The notes beneath the pieces were generated by a model that saw only the letters and a program-made list of their open reading frames with translations, was not told the origin of the DNA and did no database searches. Of a stretch of 64,000 bases of DNA, positions 1 to 10,379 are shown one piece after another. Source of the DNA: Bradyrhizobium arachidis (GTDB taxonomy: Bacteria > Pseudomonadota > Alphaproteobacteria > Rhizobiales > Xanthobacteraceae); assembly GCF_015291705.1 (NCBI RefSeq), contig NZ_CP030050.1:8742001-8806000 (forward strand), read 5' to 3'. Position 1 is the stretch's first letter; each line of letters starts with the position of its first letter. Both the position numbers and the translations under genes were made by a program.

Positions 1-639
1 GAACCGTGACCAGCAGTTAACGGCAATCCTGTCTACATCGTCCTGAAGGTCGTTTCGGGCAACGTGATGAGCAATCTGTAGCGTAATGGCTGGCACATAG
101 CGCCGAAGGACCGCCTCGGCGTCCCTCTTGGCCGGCGCGCGCTTGCTGTCTTGTCGCACCACCGAAGCGTCAGGCAGCGATGGCACGCATTGGTTCACTT
201 GAAGCACTCGGTCTTGCTGATCGTAAAGCACTTCCCACGGATAGTCGTCGGGGATGGGCAAGGTGATGTTGCACAGCGCAAGCTCAAAGTGGCCGCGTAC
301 ACCATCATTGCTTCGCCCGCGATAACGCTGGTTGACCGCTCGAATGGGCTGAGTAGCCCGCTGGCAGTCCCTTTCGTAGGTCTCCTTTGTTTGCTCGTAG
401 TCTCGCAGGAGGGCAGTCTCAGCATCTCTCCACTTCAAACTCAGATCAGCGAGGTAAATCTCCATCAGATCGCGTGCTTCAAGCGCCGCCGCGTACTTCG
501 CGTGGAAGGTGGTGTGTAGCTGCCGCGCTTGCGAGTTGAGCAAGGCCACACGATGGATTTCCGCTTCGTATGCCTTTGCCTGCAGTCGGTCCTCAGCAAA
601 ACCGCGTATCCACTGTGCTCGGGAGAGCGGGTCGGTAGG
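1..639 (-). CDS. restriction-endonuclease-like protein, downstream part (runs off left edge; frame-shifted from 593..922)
   Basis: Reading the minus strand from about 639 to position 1 gives an uninterrupted frame with normal coding character: a Glu/Ala/Arg-rich, probably coiled-coil stretch (around FAEDRLQAKAYEAEIHR), then a domain containing FELALCNITLPIPDDYPWEV. The layout (TM, coiled coil, then this domain with a YD...RVL pattern) recalls N-terminal parts of membrane-anchored proteins annotated as Mrr-type restriction endonucleases; that match is from memory and the catalytic part would lie off the window. No convincing ATG opens this frame. It continues the frame of 593..922 after a +1 shift, so the two were probably one gene. 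It could instead be a separate overlapping gene using GTG. The coding character is solid; the function is tentative. Confidence 0.5.
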
Positions 640-922
640 CGCTTGCGGCGGCCACGTAGTCGTCCAGGAGAGCGAAGGCGCGGCGAAATGCGTCTGGGTT
701 GGGTATGCCGACCACTCTGACGGGGTTCTCTGCGCGGTACGACTGGCCCCGCTCGTATTCCTGCTGGGCCACACGTTCGGCCCTCTTGCTGGCCAGAGCT
801 TCTCGCTGGTCAGCGACGGCTTTCGAAGCAGCACCCAGACCTCTGAATAGCCCTTGAAGGACCAGAAAGGCCCCGTAGCCCACCACGAGCAGCACCGCAC
901 CTGCGAGGATTAGATAGTTCAT
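593..922 (-). CDS. membrane-anchored N-terminal part of the restriction-endonuclease-like gene
   Basis: The 109-residue reading starts with one clear transmembrane helix (residues 3-25, LILAGAVLLVVGYGAFLVL) followed by a charged, Ala/Gln/Arg-rich helical region that ends abruptly at a TGA in a low-quality tail. The ATG at 922 has a GGGGGA Shine-Dalgarno-like tract just upstream and overlaps the stop of a small ORF as ATGA. Coding quality fades after residue 90, exactly where the next frame becomes convincing, so I infer one gene interrupted by a single-base indel or a sequencing error, or less likely a programmed +1 shift. Part of the tRNA-His element. Confidence 0.5.
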   Translation of the reverse strand: MNYLILAGAVLLVVGYGAFLVLQGLFRGLGAASKAVADQREALASKRAERVAQQEYERGQSYRAENPVRVVGIPNPDAFRRAFALLDDYVAAASAYRPALPSTVDTRFC

Positions 923-1101
923 TCCCCCGAGCTTCTCCCCAATAGCCGGAGGACCTCCGCCCGAGCATCGCCCTCCACCCGCTTCGTTATATTAACGCCA
1001 CATCCGGAACTTGCGACACTTTCGACCCGAAATCTAAGGTGACATACCGCCCCAAGACTTCTGGGAAGACCACCGCGGGCGTTTGGGCGAGCCGCCCCCA
1101 A
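919..1101 (-). CDS. small ORF, 60 residues, doubtful
   Basis: This basic 60-residue reading (RFRVESVASSGCGVN, then TKRVEGDARAEVLRLLG) ends in an ATGA overlap with the membrane-anchored gene downstream, which would fit translational coupling. I recognise no family, see no membrane segment and find only a weak ribosome-binding site. It may be chance reading of the leader of the next gene. Confidence 0.2.
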   Translation of the reverse strand: MGAARPNARGGLPRSLGAVCHLRFRVESVASSGCGVNITKRVEGDARAEVLRLLGRSSGE

Positions 1102-1407
1102 GAAGCTGAAGGAGACACAAGCATCTCTTAAGTCACCGCTGGGCCGAATGGGCCTACTCCAGTCATAGGGCGACGTAGGGCCAACGGAGAGGACCTCCCG
1201 TACTGCGACATGAACAATAATGGTCCCAGTGTACCTATGTGTCTCCCGCGTTCGTCTCTCTCCTCCTCTCCCCTGTATCCTCTGTCTATTCTCCTATAAT
1301 TATTCTTCCTCCTCCCCCTCCATGTTGTCCCCTAAGTCTCCTTGGTGTCCTCTGTGTGCTCCCCTGTATCTTGTTATTAACTGTGTGGTGTGTGGCCTTC
1401 TTCAGGC
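1102..1407. other. intergenic region with strong pyrimidine/purine strand skew and short repeats
   Basis: No gene is visible here. Between about 1240 and 1375 the plus strand is nearly all pyrimidine (TCTCTCCTCCTCTCCCC, TTCCTCCTCCCCCTCC), so a transcript from the minus strand would be G/A-rich with many GGAG/AGGA words. CTCCCCTGTAT occurs twice, at 1268-1278 and 1359-1369, each beside a TCCTCTGT word. It lies directly downstream of the polymerase-like gene. Function unknown. Confidence 0.5.
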
Positions 1408-2790
1408 TCAGGCCAGTTTTGTCTTCAATCTGGGGGTCGCCTTCTGCTGGTCTTGAAACCTCCTCCTCAGCCTCTCGGTGGCGATTTCGGCCTTTGAGAC
1501 TGGAACGATCAGGCTGTCGTGGACAACAAGACTTGGGGTTTGGTGTTCGCGCATCAAATTCAGCATGGTCGAGAACATCACCTCGCTCTCAAGCCACATC
1601 AGGTCGGCCCAGCTGTAAGTGCGGCCATTGAACGGCTCGCCCCAGCTCCTCAGCACAGGGTATTTCGTGAATACGGCCTTGGAGATGTCGGCGACCCGGT
1701 GTTCCCGCAGACTGGGATCATCTGCGAGCATGTCCTCCGGCCATCGCCTGATTGGCTTTGCGCTGCCGAACGTCCCGACGAACCACTGCTTCACCGCTCC
1801 TCGGTGCTCCACCCCAAGCCCCGGAAGTAGATAGGGATCCTCCGTGAGGTCCAGTTGGAGCCCATAGAGCGATAGGAAGATTGTGAGGTAGCTTCCGCTA
1901 ATGTCGATTTCTGCCACCGGCTCGCCATTTATCGTCATCTTCTGCCGACGTGTTGCGGACTGGGTTTGGTAATTTCCGGCGTGCTGGCTGTAGAGCCTGC
2001 CTCCCTTATTCCAGTGAAAGTCTGGATCATCACCGTTCTGGAAGATGCGGACGTAGCCTTGATGCACTCCGCCGCGCAGCGTGTGCTTGGCGAAGAACTC
2101 GTTCAGCTCGGAAATGGCCCGCTCCATCCCCTCCACCATTGGTGTTCGTTCGAACTCCATCGGCTTCCCGACAGGTTCAGTCGTGCGGTAGGACGTCTTG
2201 AGTTTACGCTTTCGCAGCTGAACGGGGTGCTTGGGAAGCTCATACTCAAATTCGAAGTGATCCAGCACAGCGGCTGGTGGCACACCATGCTCAGTGCAGA
2301 ACCTGAGCAATTCCGGTGTTGCACGGAAACGTGCAGCGTACTTCCCAGTGTCCTCGCGCTCCTCCGAGACCTTGTGTCCCGGTACGTGCTGCAAGAAGCC
2401 CAGTCCCTCAAGCCCGTTGTACAACTGATTGAAAGCGTGCCGCCCCACGGGAGCGCGAGTGAAGGAGGCTTTGTTCAAGGACTTGTAAACCCAGCAGCCC
2501 TCGTGCTCCTCTACTTCGAACGGACGCAAAAGGTCAGCCAGGAATGCTCCGGTAGCGTATTGGAGCTTGCCCGCGGTGTCCCTGCGTTTCCTTTCCCGCA
2601 ATCCGGCGTGGATCGTGTACTCCTCCACCATCGACGCGAGCTTCGCGACAAGGGCTTGGGCTTGCTCGGATGTTGGGTGTGCTCTTAGGGTGGCGTAGGT
2701 GGCTGCTTGTAGCTCTTCTCGATTGATCATTATCTGCCCGACAGACCCAAGGCGGATGTCACGCCTTTCCCCTGATACGATTGAATTCAT
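1408..2790 (-). CDS. protein with divergent family-A polymerase-like palm; putative replication protein of the element
   Basis: 460 residues from the first ATG. The C-terminal half has the landmarks of a family-A/T7-like polymerase palm in order: a GGRLY motif (263-267), INGEPVAEIDISGSYLTI (287-304) with the motif-A-type aspartate at 296, a motif-B/O-helix-like VKQWFVGTFG (333-342, Lys334), and VVHDSLIVPV (422-431), a motif-C-type His-Asp. The N-terminal half has a winged-helix-like segment (about 118-137, HAFNQLYNGLEGLGFL) and RATPELLRF (156-164). No exonuclease domain is visible. I recall similar uncharacterised proteins in mobile elements, but polymerase activity is inference. The first ATG overlaps the upstream gene by 32 bases; Met21 (ATG at 2730) is an alternative start just beyond that gene. 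It sits in the integrase operon. Confidence 0.75.
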   Translation of the reverse strand: MNSIVSGERRDIRLGSVGQIMINREELQAATYATLRAHPTSEQAQALVAKLASMVEEYTIHAGLRERKRRDTAGKLQYATGAFLADLLRPFEVEEHEGCWVYKSLNKASFTRAPVGRHAFNQLYNGLEGLGFLQHVPGHKVSEEREDTGKYAARFRATPELLRFCTEHGVPPAAVLDHFEFEYELPKHPVQLRKRKLKTSYRTTEPVGKPMEFERTPMVEGMERAISELNEFFAKHTLRGGVHQGYVRIFQNGDDPDFHWNKGGRLYSQHAGNYQTQSATRRQKMTINGEPVAEIDISGSYLTIFLSLYGLQLDLTEDPYLLPGLGVEHRGAVKQWFVGTFGSAKPIRRWPEDMLADDPSLREHRVADISKAVFTKYPVLRSWGEPFNGRTYSWADLMWLESEVMFSTMLNLMREHQTPSLVVHDSLIVPVSKAEIATERLRRRFQDQQKATPRLKTKLA

Positions 2791-3169
2791 CGATTTGGCG
2801 GACCAGCTCCTTCGTGCGCCTCGTCAGCAAGCTTCCTTGAGTGTAACCGGACGCCTCAATCATGCACGTGATGGCCGCCCGGCAAATCCGATCAAGCGCC
2901 TTCTCGTATTCGCTGCTGGGCTCTTCTTGCCAGCCGACCCGTTGTGACGCTCTATCCACCAACTCCATGGCGGGCATCTTCGGTTTGAGTGCTAAGGTTT
3001 CGAGGAAGGCGCGCAGGCTATCCACGGCTTGAACCCGGTAATGTCGATCAGGACTTCGCGAGCAACGCAGGAGATTTACATATAGATCACCGAGGTCTCT
3101 AACGACAGAGTACTCCTTGTTTGCCTCTAAGGTGAGAGCAACGACCTTTTCTAATTCTTCCTTATCCAT
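2759..3169 (-). CDS. conserved-looking hypothetical protein between integrase and polymerase-like gene
   Basis: 136 residues, soluble, predicted mostly helical, no signal peptide, membrane segment or motif I recognise. It starts MDKEELEKVVALTLEANK and ends in a basic segment, LLTRRTKELVRQ. The ATG lies 34 bases after the integrase stop, and its 3' end overlaps or abuts the polymerase-like gene, so the three are probably one transcript. The context suggests an accessory factor in excision, replication or regulation of the element; nothing in the sequence decides between these. Confidence 0.65.
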   Translation of the reverse strand: MDKEELEKVVALTLEANKEYSVVRDLGDLYVNLLRCSRSPDRHYRVQAVDSLRAFLETLALKPKMPAMELVDRASQRVGWQEEPSSEYEKALDRICRAAITCMIEASGYTQGSLLTRRTKELVRQIDEFNRIRGKA

Positions 3170-3203
3170 CGCATCAGCTCCGTCTGATCGTTTACTGGCC
3201 TGT

Positions 3204-4829
3204 TCAATCCAGCGAGTAGCGGGGAAACTTCTTGAGTGCCTCGGCCATGTCGGTCACGGTGGGTTGTCCGTACTTGCGACCTTCGGTGGCCGGCGTGTGA
3301 CCCGTTATCGCGTCGTGGACCTTCTCCGTGATCCCCACGGCCTCAGCGATGCGTTTGAACGTATGTCTCCAGCTATGGTTCGGACTAATTCCCGGATCGG
3401 TGATCCCCAACCCTCGCACCCATTCCCCGAGGTGTGCCCGCGCCGTGCCTGCTCGACTGCGTGTCGGCTTCAAGGGATCATTGCTTACGGGCTGGGGCGT
3501 GGCGTCATTGTAGAACAGAGCACCCTTTCCGACTGAATGCACCAATGCGAGGAAACCCTGCGCTATGAGGTGTTCGTGAAGCGGCACGACCCGTATCTTG
3601 CGGTTCTTCACTGTGCCGGCATCGGGCGTCAGTTTCATCACGTACATCCCCTGCCTGTCCTCAATGTCGGCGCCGCGCAACTGAGTGATTTCGCCGGGGC
3701 GGGCACCAGAGTAAGCGCAAAGCCAAGGCGTCCAACGTCGTGTCCTCTCGGTGGGCGTAGCCGGAGCTTCGTAGGCCAAGCTCGCCATCAGGATGGTGCG
3801 CGCCTCCTCGTCGGTGAAAGACCTGCCATGCTCCCGCGTCTGCGCTCTCCGCGGCACGTCCACCTTGACCTCGGCGAACGGGTTCTTGCGAATGCGCTTG
3901 TGTTCCTTGGCCCAGTTGAACACTCGCCGAGACGCGGAGAGCCAGATTTCACGGACGGTCTGTGCAGTCCTGTCTGCGGTGATCAAGCCGTGTATCCACG
4001 AGCGCGCGGCTTCCTCGGCAATACCATCGGCACCCACCTCCGCAAATTCACGCTGCATTTCGAGAAACACGGCGCGCCAGCGCTGCACTGTCGTATCCGC
4101 TGGTTTGGTGGCCTTCACAAAGGCATCGAACAGATCCCAGCAGCTTACGTCTGCGCGGCGTGTGTGGCCGTTCGTAAATATCGGAAACGCGTCGGGCGTG
4201 TCGTCTCGGGAATAGTCACCATTGGCGCGCTTCTCCAGCAGCGAGAACGCAGGCAAGAGATTGTCGCTGACAGCATCCACGAAGAGCGCATGCGCCGTAG
4301 GGTTCAGGGCGATGCCTTCGCTGGCAAGAAACGTCGCCACCCGCGCCTGCTCGGCGACCCGTGGCCGCACCGCCTCGCGAACGTTGGGTTCCTTGGCCCA
4401 ATCCCAGTTGGGATCGGACCTTTGATCCTCCTCGTAGCTGTCAGGGGCCTCGGGACGGATCACTTCCCACACGAACAGGTCGCTCAATTCCCGCCAGACC
4501 TTCGCCGGTCCGGGATCATTCTCGTACTGCGCGACAAACCAGCTGTACCAGCGGCCAGCGAGCGCGATTGCGTTTATGCGAGTAAGAGGCTGACCCTCGC
4601 CATTCCTCTGAGCCCGAAGCGTTGCAATGCGTGTTTCGATTTCAGCTGCCCACTCTCCGAGACGCGCTTTTGCCTCGGGGCGAGGGGTGCCTGCAGGGAG
4701 CTTGAGGTGAGCCTCTCGCCTGACACCATAGAGCCGCTGGTACTCCTCGCGGACATCCGCAGGAATGCCTTTGCGGGCAAACCATCGACCATCAGCAGCA
4801 CGACTTAACGCGACCATCCGCAATGCCAT
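3204..4829 (-). CDS. tyrosine-type site-specific integrase of the tRNA-His element
   Basis: 541 residues. The N-terminus (RWFARKGIPADVREEYQRLY) resembles the DUF6538-type domain of phage and island integrases; a SAM-like core-binding domain follows (about 215-310); the catalytic domain carries the expected residues: Arg in CAYSGARPGEITQLRG, a Lys in the beta-hairpin after it, HSWRHTF (box II, HxxR), ITGHTP, and Tyr in EGRKYGQP. It would insert and excise the element by recombination at the 3' end of tRNA-His, only 84 bases upstream of its start. ATG at 4829 is preceded by AAAAGG at a usable distance. No frameshift or missing catalytic residue is seen, so it is probably functional. Confidence 0.93.
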   Translation of the reverse strand: MALRMVALSRAADGRWFARKGIPADVREEYQRLYGVRREAHLKLPAGTPRPEAKARLGEWAAEIETRIATLRAQRNGEGQPLTRINAIALAGRWYSWFVAQYENDPGPAKVWRELSDLFVWEVIRPEAPDSYEEDQRSDPNWDWAKEPNVREAVRPRVAEQARVATFLASEGIALNPTAHALFVDAVSDNLLPAFSLLEKRANGDYSRDDTPDAFPIFTNGHTRRADVSCWDLFDAFVKATKPADTTVQRWRAVFLEMQREFAEVGADGIAEEAARSWIHGLITADRTAQTVREIWLSASRRVFNWAKEHKRIRKNPFAEVKVDVPRRAQTREHGRSFTDEEARTILMASLAYEAPATPTERTRRWTPWLCAYSGARPGEITQLRGADIEDRQGMYVMKLTPDAGTVKNRKIRVVPLHEHLIAQGFLALVHSVGKGALFYNDATPQPVSNDPLKPTRSRAGTARAHLGEWVRGLGITDPGISPNHSWRHTFKRIAEAVGITEKVHDAITGHTPATEGRKYGQPTVTDMAEALKKFPRYSLD

Positions 4830-4913
4830 TTGTAGCGCCTTTTGTATTTTATAGGGCGCAAAAACGTCTGGTCTATCAGTAAGATGCCGGGATTGCGGGA
4901 AGATTTGCTACGT

Positions 4914-4940
4914 TGGTACAGTTGGGTGGGCTCGAACCAC
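4914..4940 (-). other. probable attachment-site end (3' part of tRNA-His)
   Basis: Integrases of this kind usually recombine within the T-arm and 3' end of a tRNA gene. Here the complete tRNA, including encoded CCA, stops at the boundary with the integrase-bearing DNA. I found no second copy of the tRNA 3' end within 1-4900, so the partner repeat should lie left of the window. The exact core is inferred. Confidence 0.55.
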
Positions 4941-4990
4941 CGACCTCCTGTTCCACAGACAGGCGCTCTAACCAACTGAGCTACAACTGC
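4914..4990 (-). tRNA. tRNA-His (anticodon GTG)
   Basis: The minus strand folds into a full cloverleaf: acceptor GCAGTTG pairing with CAACTGT, D-arm GCTCAGTTGGTTAGAGC, anticodon stem CCTGT/ACAGG around loop CTGTGGA (anticodon GTG), T-arm with GGTTCGAGCC, and an encoded CCA. The discriminator is A73, the first pair is G1-U72 and the base before G1 is T, so the G-1 typical of bacterial tRNA-His is absent. This is the arrangement known from many alphaproteobacteria, whose HisRS is adapted to it. Confidence 0.97.
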
Positions 4991-5135
4991 ATCCTTGCGA
5001 GCCGCGCCTTGGGACGCCCTGGGAGGGCCGGTTACCGAGGGGGCTGGACGGGGCGGAAACTAGGTGCAACGGGGGTTTTTGGCAAGGCCGCAAAACCCGA
5101 TAATTCCCGCCTTAAGCAACGTTATTTCCAGAACA

Positions 5136-5161
5136 AAACCCGGGCCTCGCGGCCCGGGTTT
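5136..5161 (-). terminator. intrinsic terminator downstream of phasin gene
   Basis: A perfect 11-bp GC-rich stem (AAACCCGGGCC / GGCCCGGGTTT) with a four-base loop; on the minus strand it is followed by TTTTG. It lies 27 bases after the phasin stop codon. Confidence 0.85.
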
Positions 5162-5188
5162 CCTAGAGCGTGCGATCCGCCGTTTTGA

Positions 5189-5623
5189 TCAGGCGGCGGG
5201 CTTGTAGAGCTTCGAGGCGCTGGCCTTGATCGGCTCGGCGGTCTCGTTGGCGATGCGCTGGGTCAGCTCGACCAGCTCCTTGGCCTGGGCCTGGAAGGTC
5301 TCGAGCTGGGTGCGGGCGTGGCCGGTCCACAGCGTGAACGCATCGGCGGGGTTCTTGGCGGCGAGCAGCTCCTGGGCGAAGTCCAGCGAGGCCGAAGAGT
5401 TGGCCTTCATGAACTCGACCAGCTTGGCGGTGTACTCGCTCGCGCCCTTGCTGGCGGTGGTGAACACGGCCTCGACGGTGCCGTTGTGGGTCTCGGCGGC
5501 ATCCTTGAACTTGGCGTAGTTCTCGCGGGCCTGCGACACGCCCTTCTCGGCGAACGCACGCATCTGCTCGGGGACCTCGAACGGAATGATCGAGGCAGAA
5601 AACGGATCAGTCGCACCTGTCAT
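5189..5623 (-). CDS. phasin family protein
   Basis: 144 residues, almost wholly alpha-helical, with the phasin_2-type core (ARENYAKFKDAAETHNGTVE, then SLDFAQELLAAKNPADAF and a C-terminal amphipathic helix rich in Ala/Gln/Glu). Phasins coat polyhydroxybutyrate granules and influence their size and number. The length is normal for the family. It has its own terminator and a promoter-like region with an inverted repeat upstream. A second phasin-like gene lies about 460 bases upstream on the same strand. Confidence 0.9.
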   Translation of the reverse strand: MTGATDPFSASIIPFEVPEQMRAFAEKGVSQARENYAKFKDAAETHNGTVEAVFTTASKGASEYTAKLVEFMKANSSASLDFAQELLAAKNPADAFTLWTGHARTQLETFQAQAKELVELTQRIANETAEPIKASASKLYKPAA

Positions 5624-5771
5624 GGTCGTCCCTCACGATGATGAAAAAATGGAGTGAGCCTTCTGGCGCGCCCGCCGGGCCCCGAAGGCCTGACATTCAG
5701 CGGGTACGAAAGACTGGAAACGCGAAACAAAGAGATGGCTCGCCCAGCGCCCAGACTATTGCGCTCCATCA

Positions 5772-5793
5772 TGTCAACATTGTGCACCGCAAT
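5772..5793 (-). promoter_or_regulatory. possible phasin promoter/operator
   Basis: On the minus strand an imperfect inverted repeat ATTGCGGTGCACAAT (5793-5779) is followed directly by TTGACA (5777-5772). Phasin genes are commonly repressed by PhaR at TGC-containing inverted sites, so a PhaR-type operator over a -35 box is plausible, but no clear -10 box is visible and the start codon is about 150 bases away. Confidence 0.3.
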
Positions 5794-5895
5794 GTGATCC
5801 GGAGGTGCGACGCGATAATTTAATCTTGAAGATGAGGTTCCCCGGATGGGGAACTCTGGGTTGCGGTATTTTGATGCTGACCATGGACCCGGTTC

Positions 5896-6042
5896 ACTCC
5901 CTCTCCCGCTTGCGGGAGAGGGTTGGGGAGAGGGGTGCCACACGGGGATTCTGTCGTTCGCGCACTTTCCGGTGCATCAACCGGCACCTTTTCCAGGGCC
6001 ACCCCTCTCCCTAGCCCTCCCCCACAAGGGGGGAGGGAACGC
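5896..6042. repeat. CTCTCCC-type palindromic repeat with long-range inverted ends
   Basis: The left part contains a hairpin (CCCTCTCCCGCTTGCGGGAGAG) and GGGTTGGGGAGAGGGGTG; the right part (CACCCCTCTCCC, then CCTCCCCC...GGGGGAGGG) is its inverted counterpart, so the unit looks like a small MITE with hairpin ends. Related copies lie near 13566, 31121, 35521, 44868 and 51583. No gene is visible in 5624-6080 apart from this and the promoter region. Confidence 0.8.
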
Positions 6043-6080
6043 ACCACCGTCGGGGCGCGAGTGCCTCATCCGATCAGGCT

Positions 6081-6464
6081 TCAGTGCTTCGCCCGGGTCG
6101 CGTCCATCGCGGCGCGGCTGACGATCTGGCCCATTTCGCTGGCCTGCTCGGCCAGGGTCTTCATCTGGCCCTGGACGTATTCGCCGTGCAGCCGCATCAC
6201 CTCGGACAGATCCCTGGCGTGGACCAGCGACTGGGCGTAGTCGAGCGAGGCCTGCACATTGGTCTCGGCGAAGGCGATCGCGCGGGCGCCGATGTCCCTG
6301 GCGCCGGAGCGCATGCTGGCGCCGCGCTCCTCGATCGAGCCGGCGGCGGCCTCGGCATTGGCGAGCAGCTTCTCAAAGGCCTCGCGCGCCTGCCTGAAGC
6401 TCGTTTCCGCCATCGAGCGCATCTCCGGCGGAAGCTCGAAACGCTCGTGTCCCTGGTCGGTCAT
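6081..6464 (-). CDS. phasin family protein, second copy
   Basis: 127 residues from the ATG at 6464, chosen because AGGAG lies 8 bases upstream; a longer reading to 6527 has no such site. The sequence is helical (EMRSMAETSFRQAREAFEKL, NVQASLDYAQSLVHARDLSE) and parallels the neighbouring phasin, with the same SLDYAQ-type motif. It probably binds PHB granules or acts as a regulatory phasin. Divergence from 5189..5623 is large, so this is an old paralogue rather than a recent duplication. Confidence 0.82.
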   Translation of the reverse strand: MTDQGHERFELPPEMRSMAETSFRQAREAFEKLLANAEAAAGSIEERGASMRSGARDIGARAIAFAETNVQASLDYAQSLVHARDLSEVMRLHGEYVQGQMKTLAEQASEMGQIVSRAAMDATRAKH

Positions 6465-6771
6465 CCCATCCACTCCTGTCCTGCTGCTGTCGGCCATGTC
6501 GGCCGTCCCCCGGCGCGCCCACGCCAAGACTAGCGGCCGACGGTATTGCCGGTATGACGCGAGCCACCCGTCTCGCCGATTCCTGCGGATGCAACCGGGC
6601 TTCGCCTTGCGGGTTCAGCCAGATTAAGGTTATCGCGGCTTAAGGCCGCCCCTGCGGACGGGGGGCCGTGGACCTGCCCGCGCCCGCGGGCGATACTAAC
6701 CCTTTCTTAAGGCTGCCATTCCCGGCATCCTTGCCTCCTGAAGCTGATACGCAGGACTTAAAGCCGGTCGG

Positions 6772-10182
<3,411 letters not shown>

Positions 10183-10202
10183 GAGGGGAATTCGAGCACA
10201 GC

Positions 10203-10308
10203 GTCATTCCGGGGCGCGCCTCTTGGCGCGAGCCCGGAATCCATCAGGCTGCAACGACGGTGGCACGATGGATTCCGGGCTCGTCGCTTCGCGACGCCCC
10301 GGAATGAC
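10203..10308. repeat. CATTCCGGGG-type inverted repeat
   Basis: Two imperfectly inverted arms, CATTCCGGGGCGCGCC...GAGCCCGGAATCCAT and ATGGATTCCGGGCTC...GACGCCCCGGAATGAC, form a long hairpin between two converging genes. Copies or fragments of this family recur at 37825, 49762, 56411 and, as a variant, 59300 and 63376. Confidence 0.85.
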
Positions 10309-10331
10309 GCGCACAAGTACCACCCAAACAA

Positions 10332-10359
10332 AAAGGGCACAGCGCGCGCCGTGCCCTTT
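10332..10359 (-). terminator. intrinsic terminator of the thiolase gene
   Basis: A 9-bp stem (AAAGGGCAC / GTGCCCTTT) around a GC-rich loop, followed on the minus strand by TTTTTG; it lies about 20 bases past the thiolase stop. Confidence 0.85.
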
Positions 10360-10379
10360 CGCATTCGTATCGCCTGCTC

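Noticed and set aside
195..425. 76-residue minus-strand reading near the left edge
   Set aside because: It overlaps the longer, better-supported minus-strand frame that runs to position 1.
3537..4808. 423-residue plus-strand reading over the integrase
   Set aside because: It lies opposite the integrase, which has all catalytic motifs; the opposite reading has no recognisable domain.
5896..6042. CRISPR array in the repeat-rich intergenic DNA
   Set aside because: Repeats are inverted hairpins with no regular direct repeats and spacers, and no cas genes are present; same for the other repeat regions.
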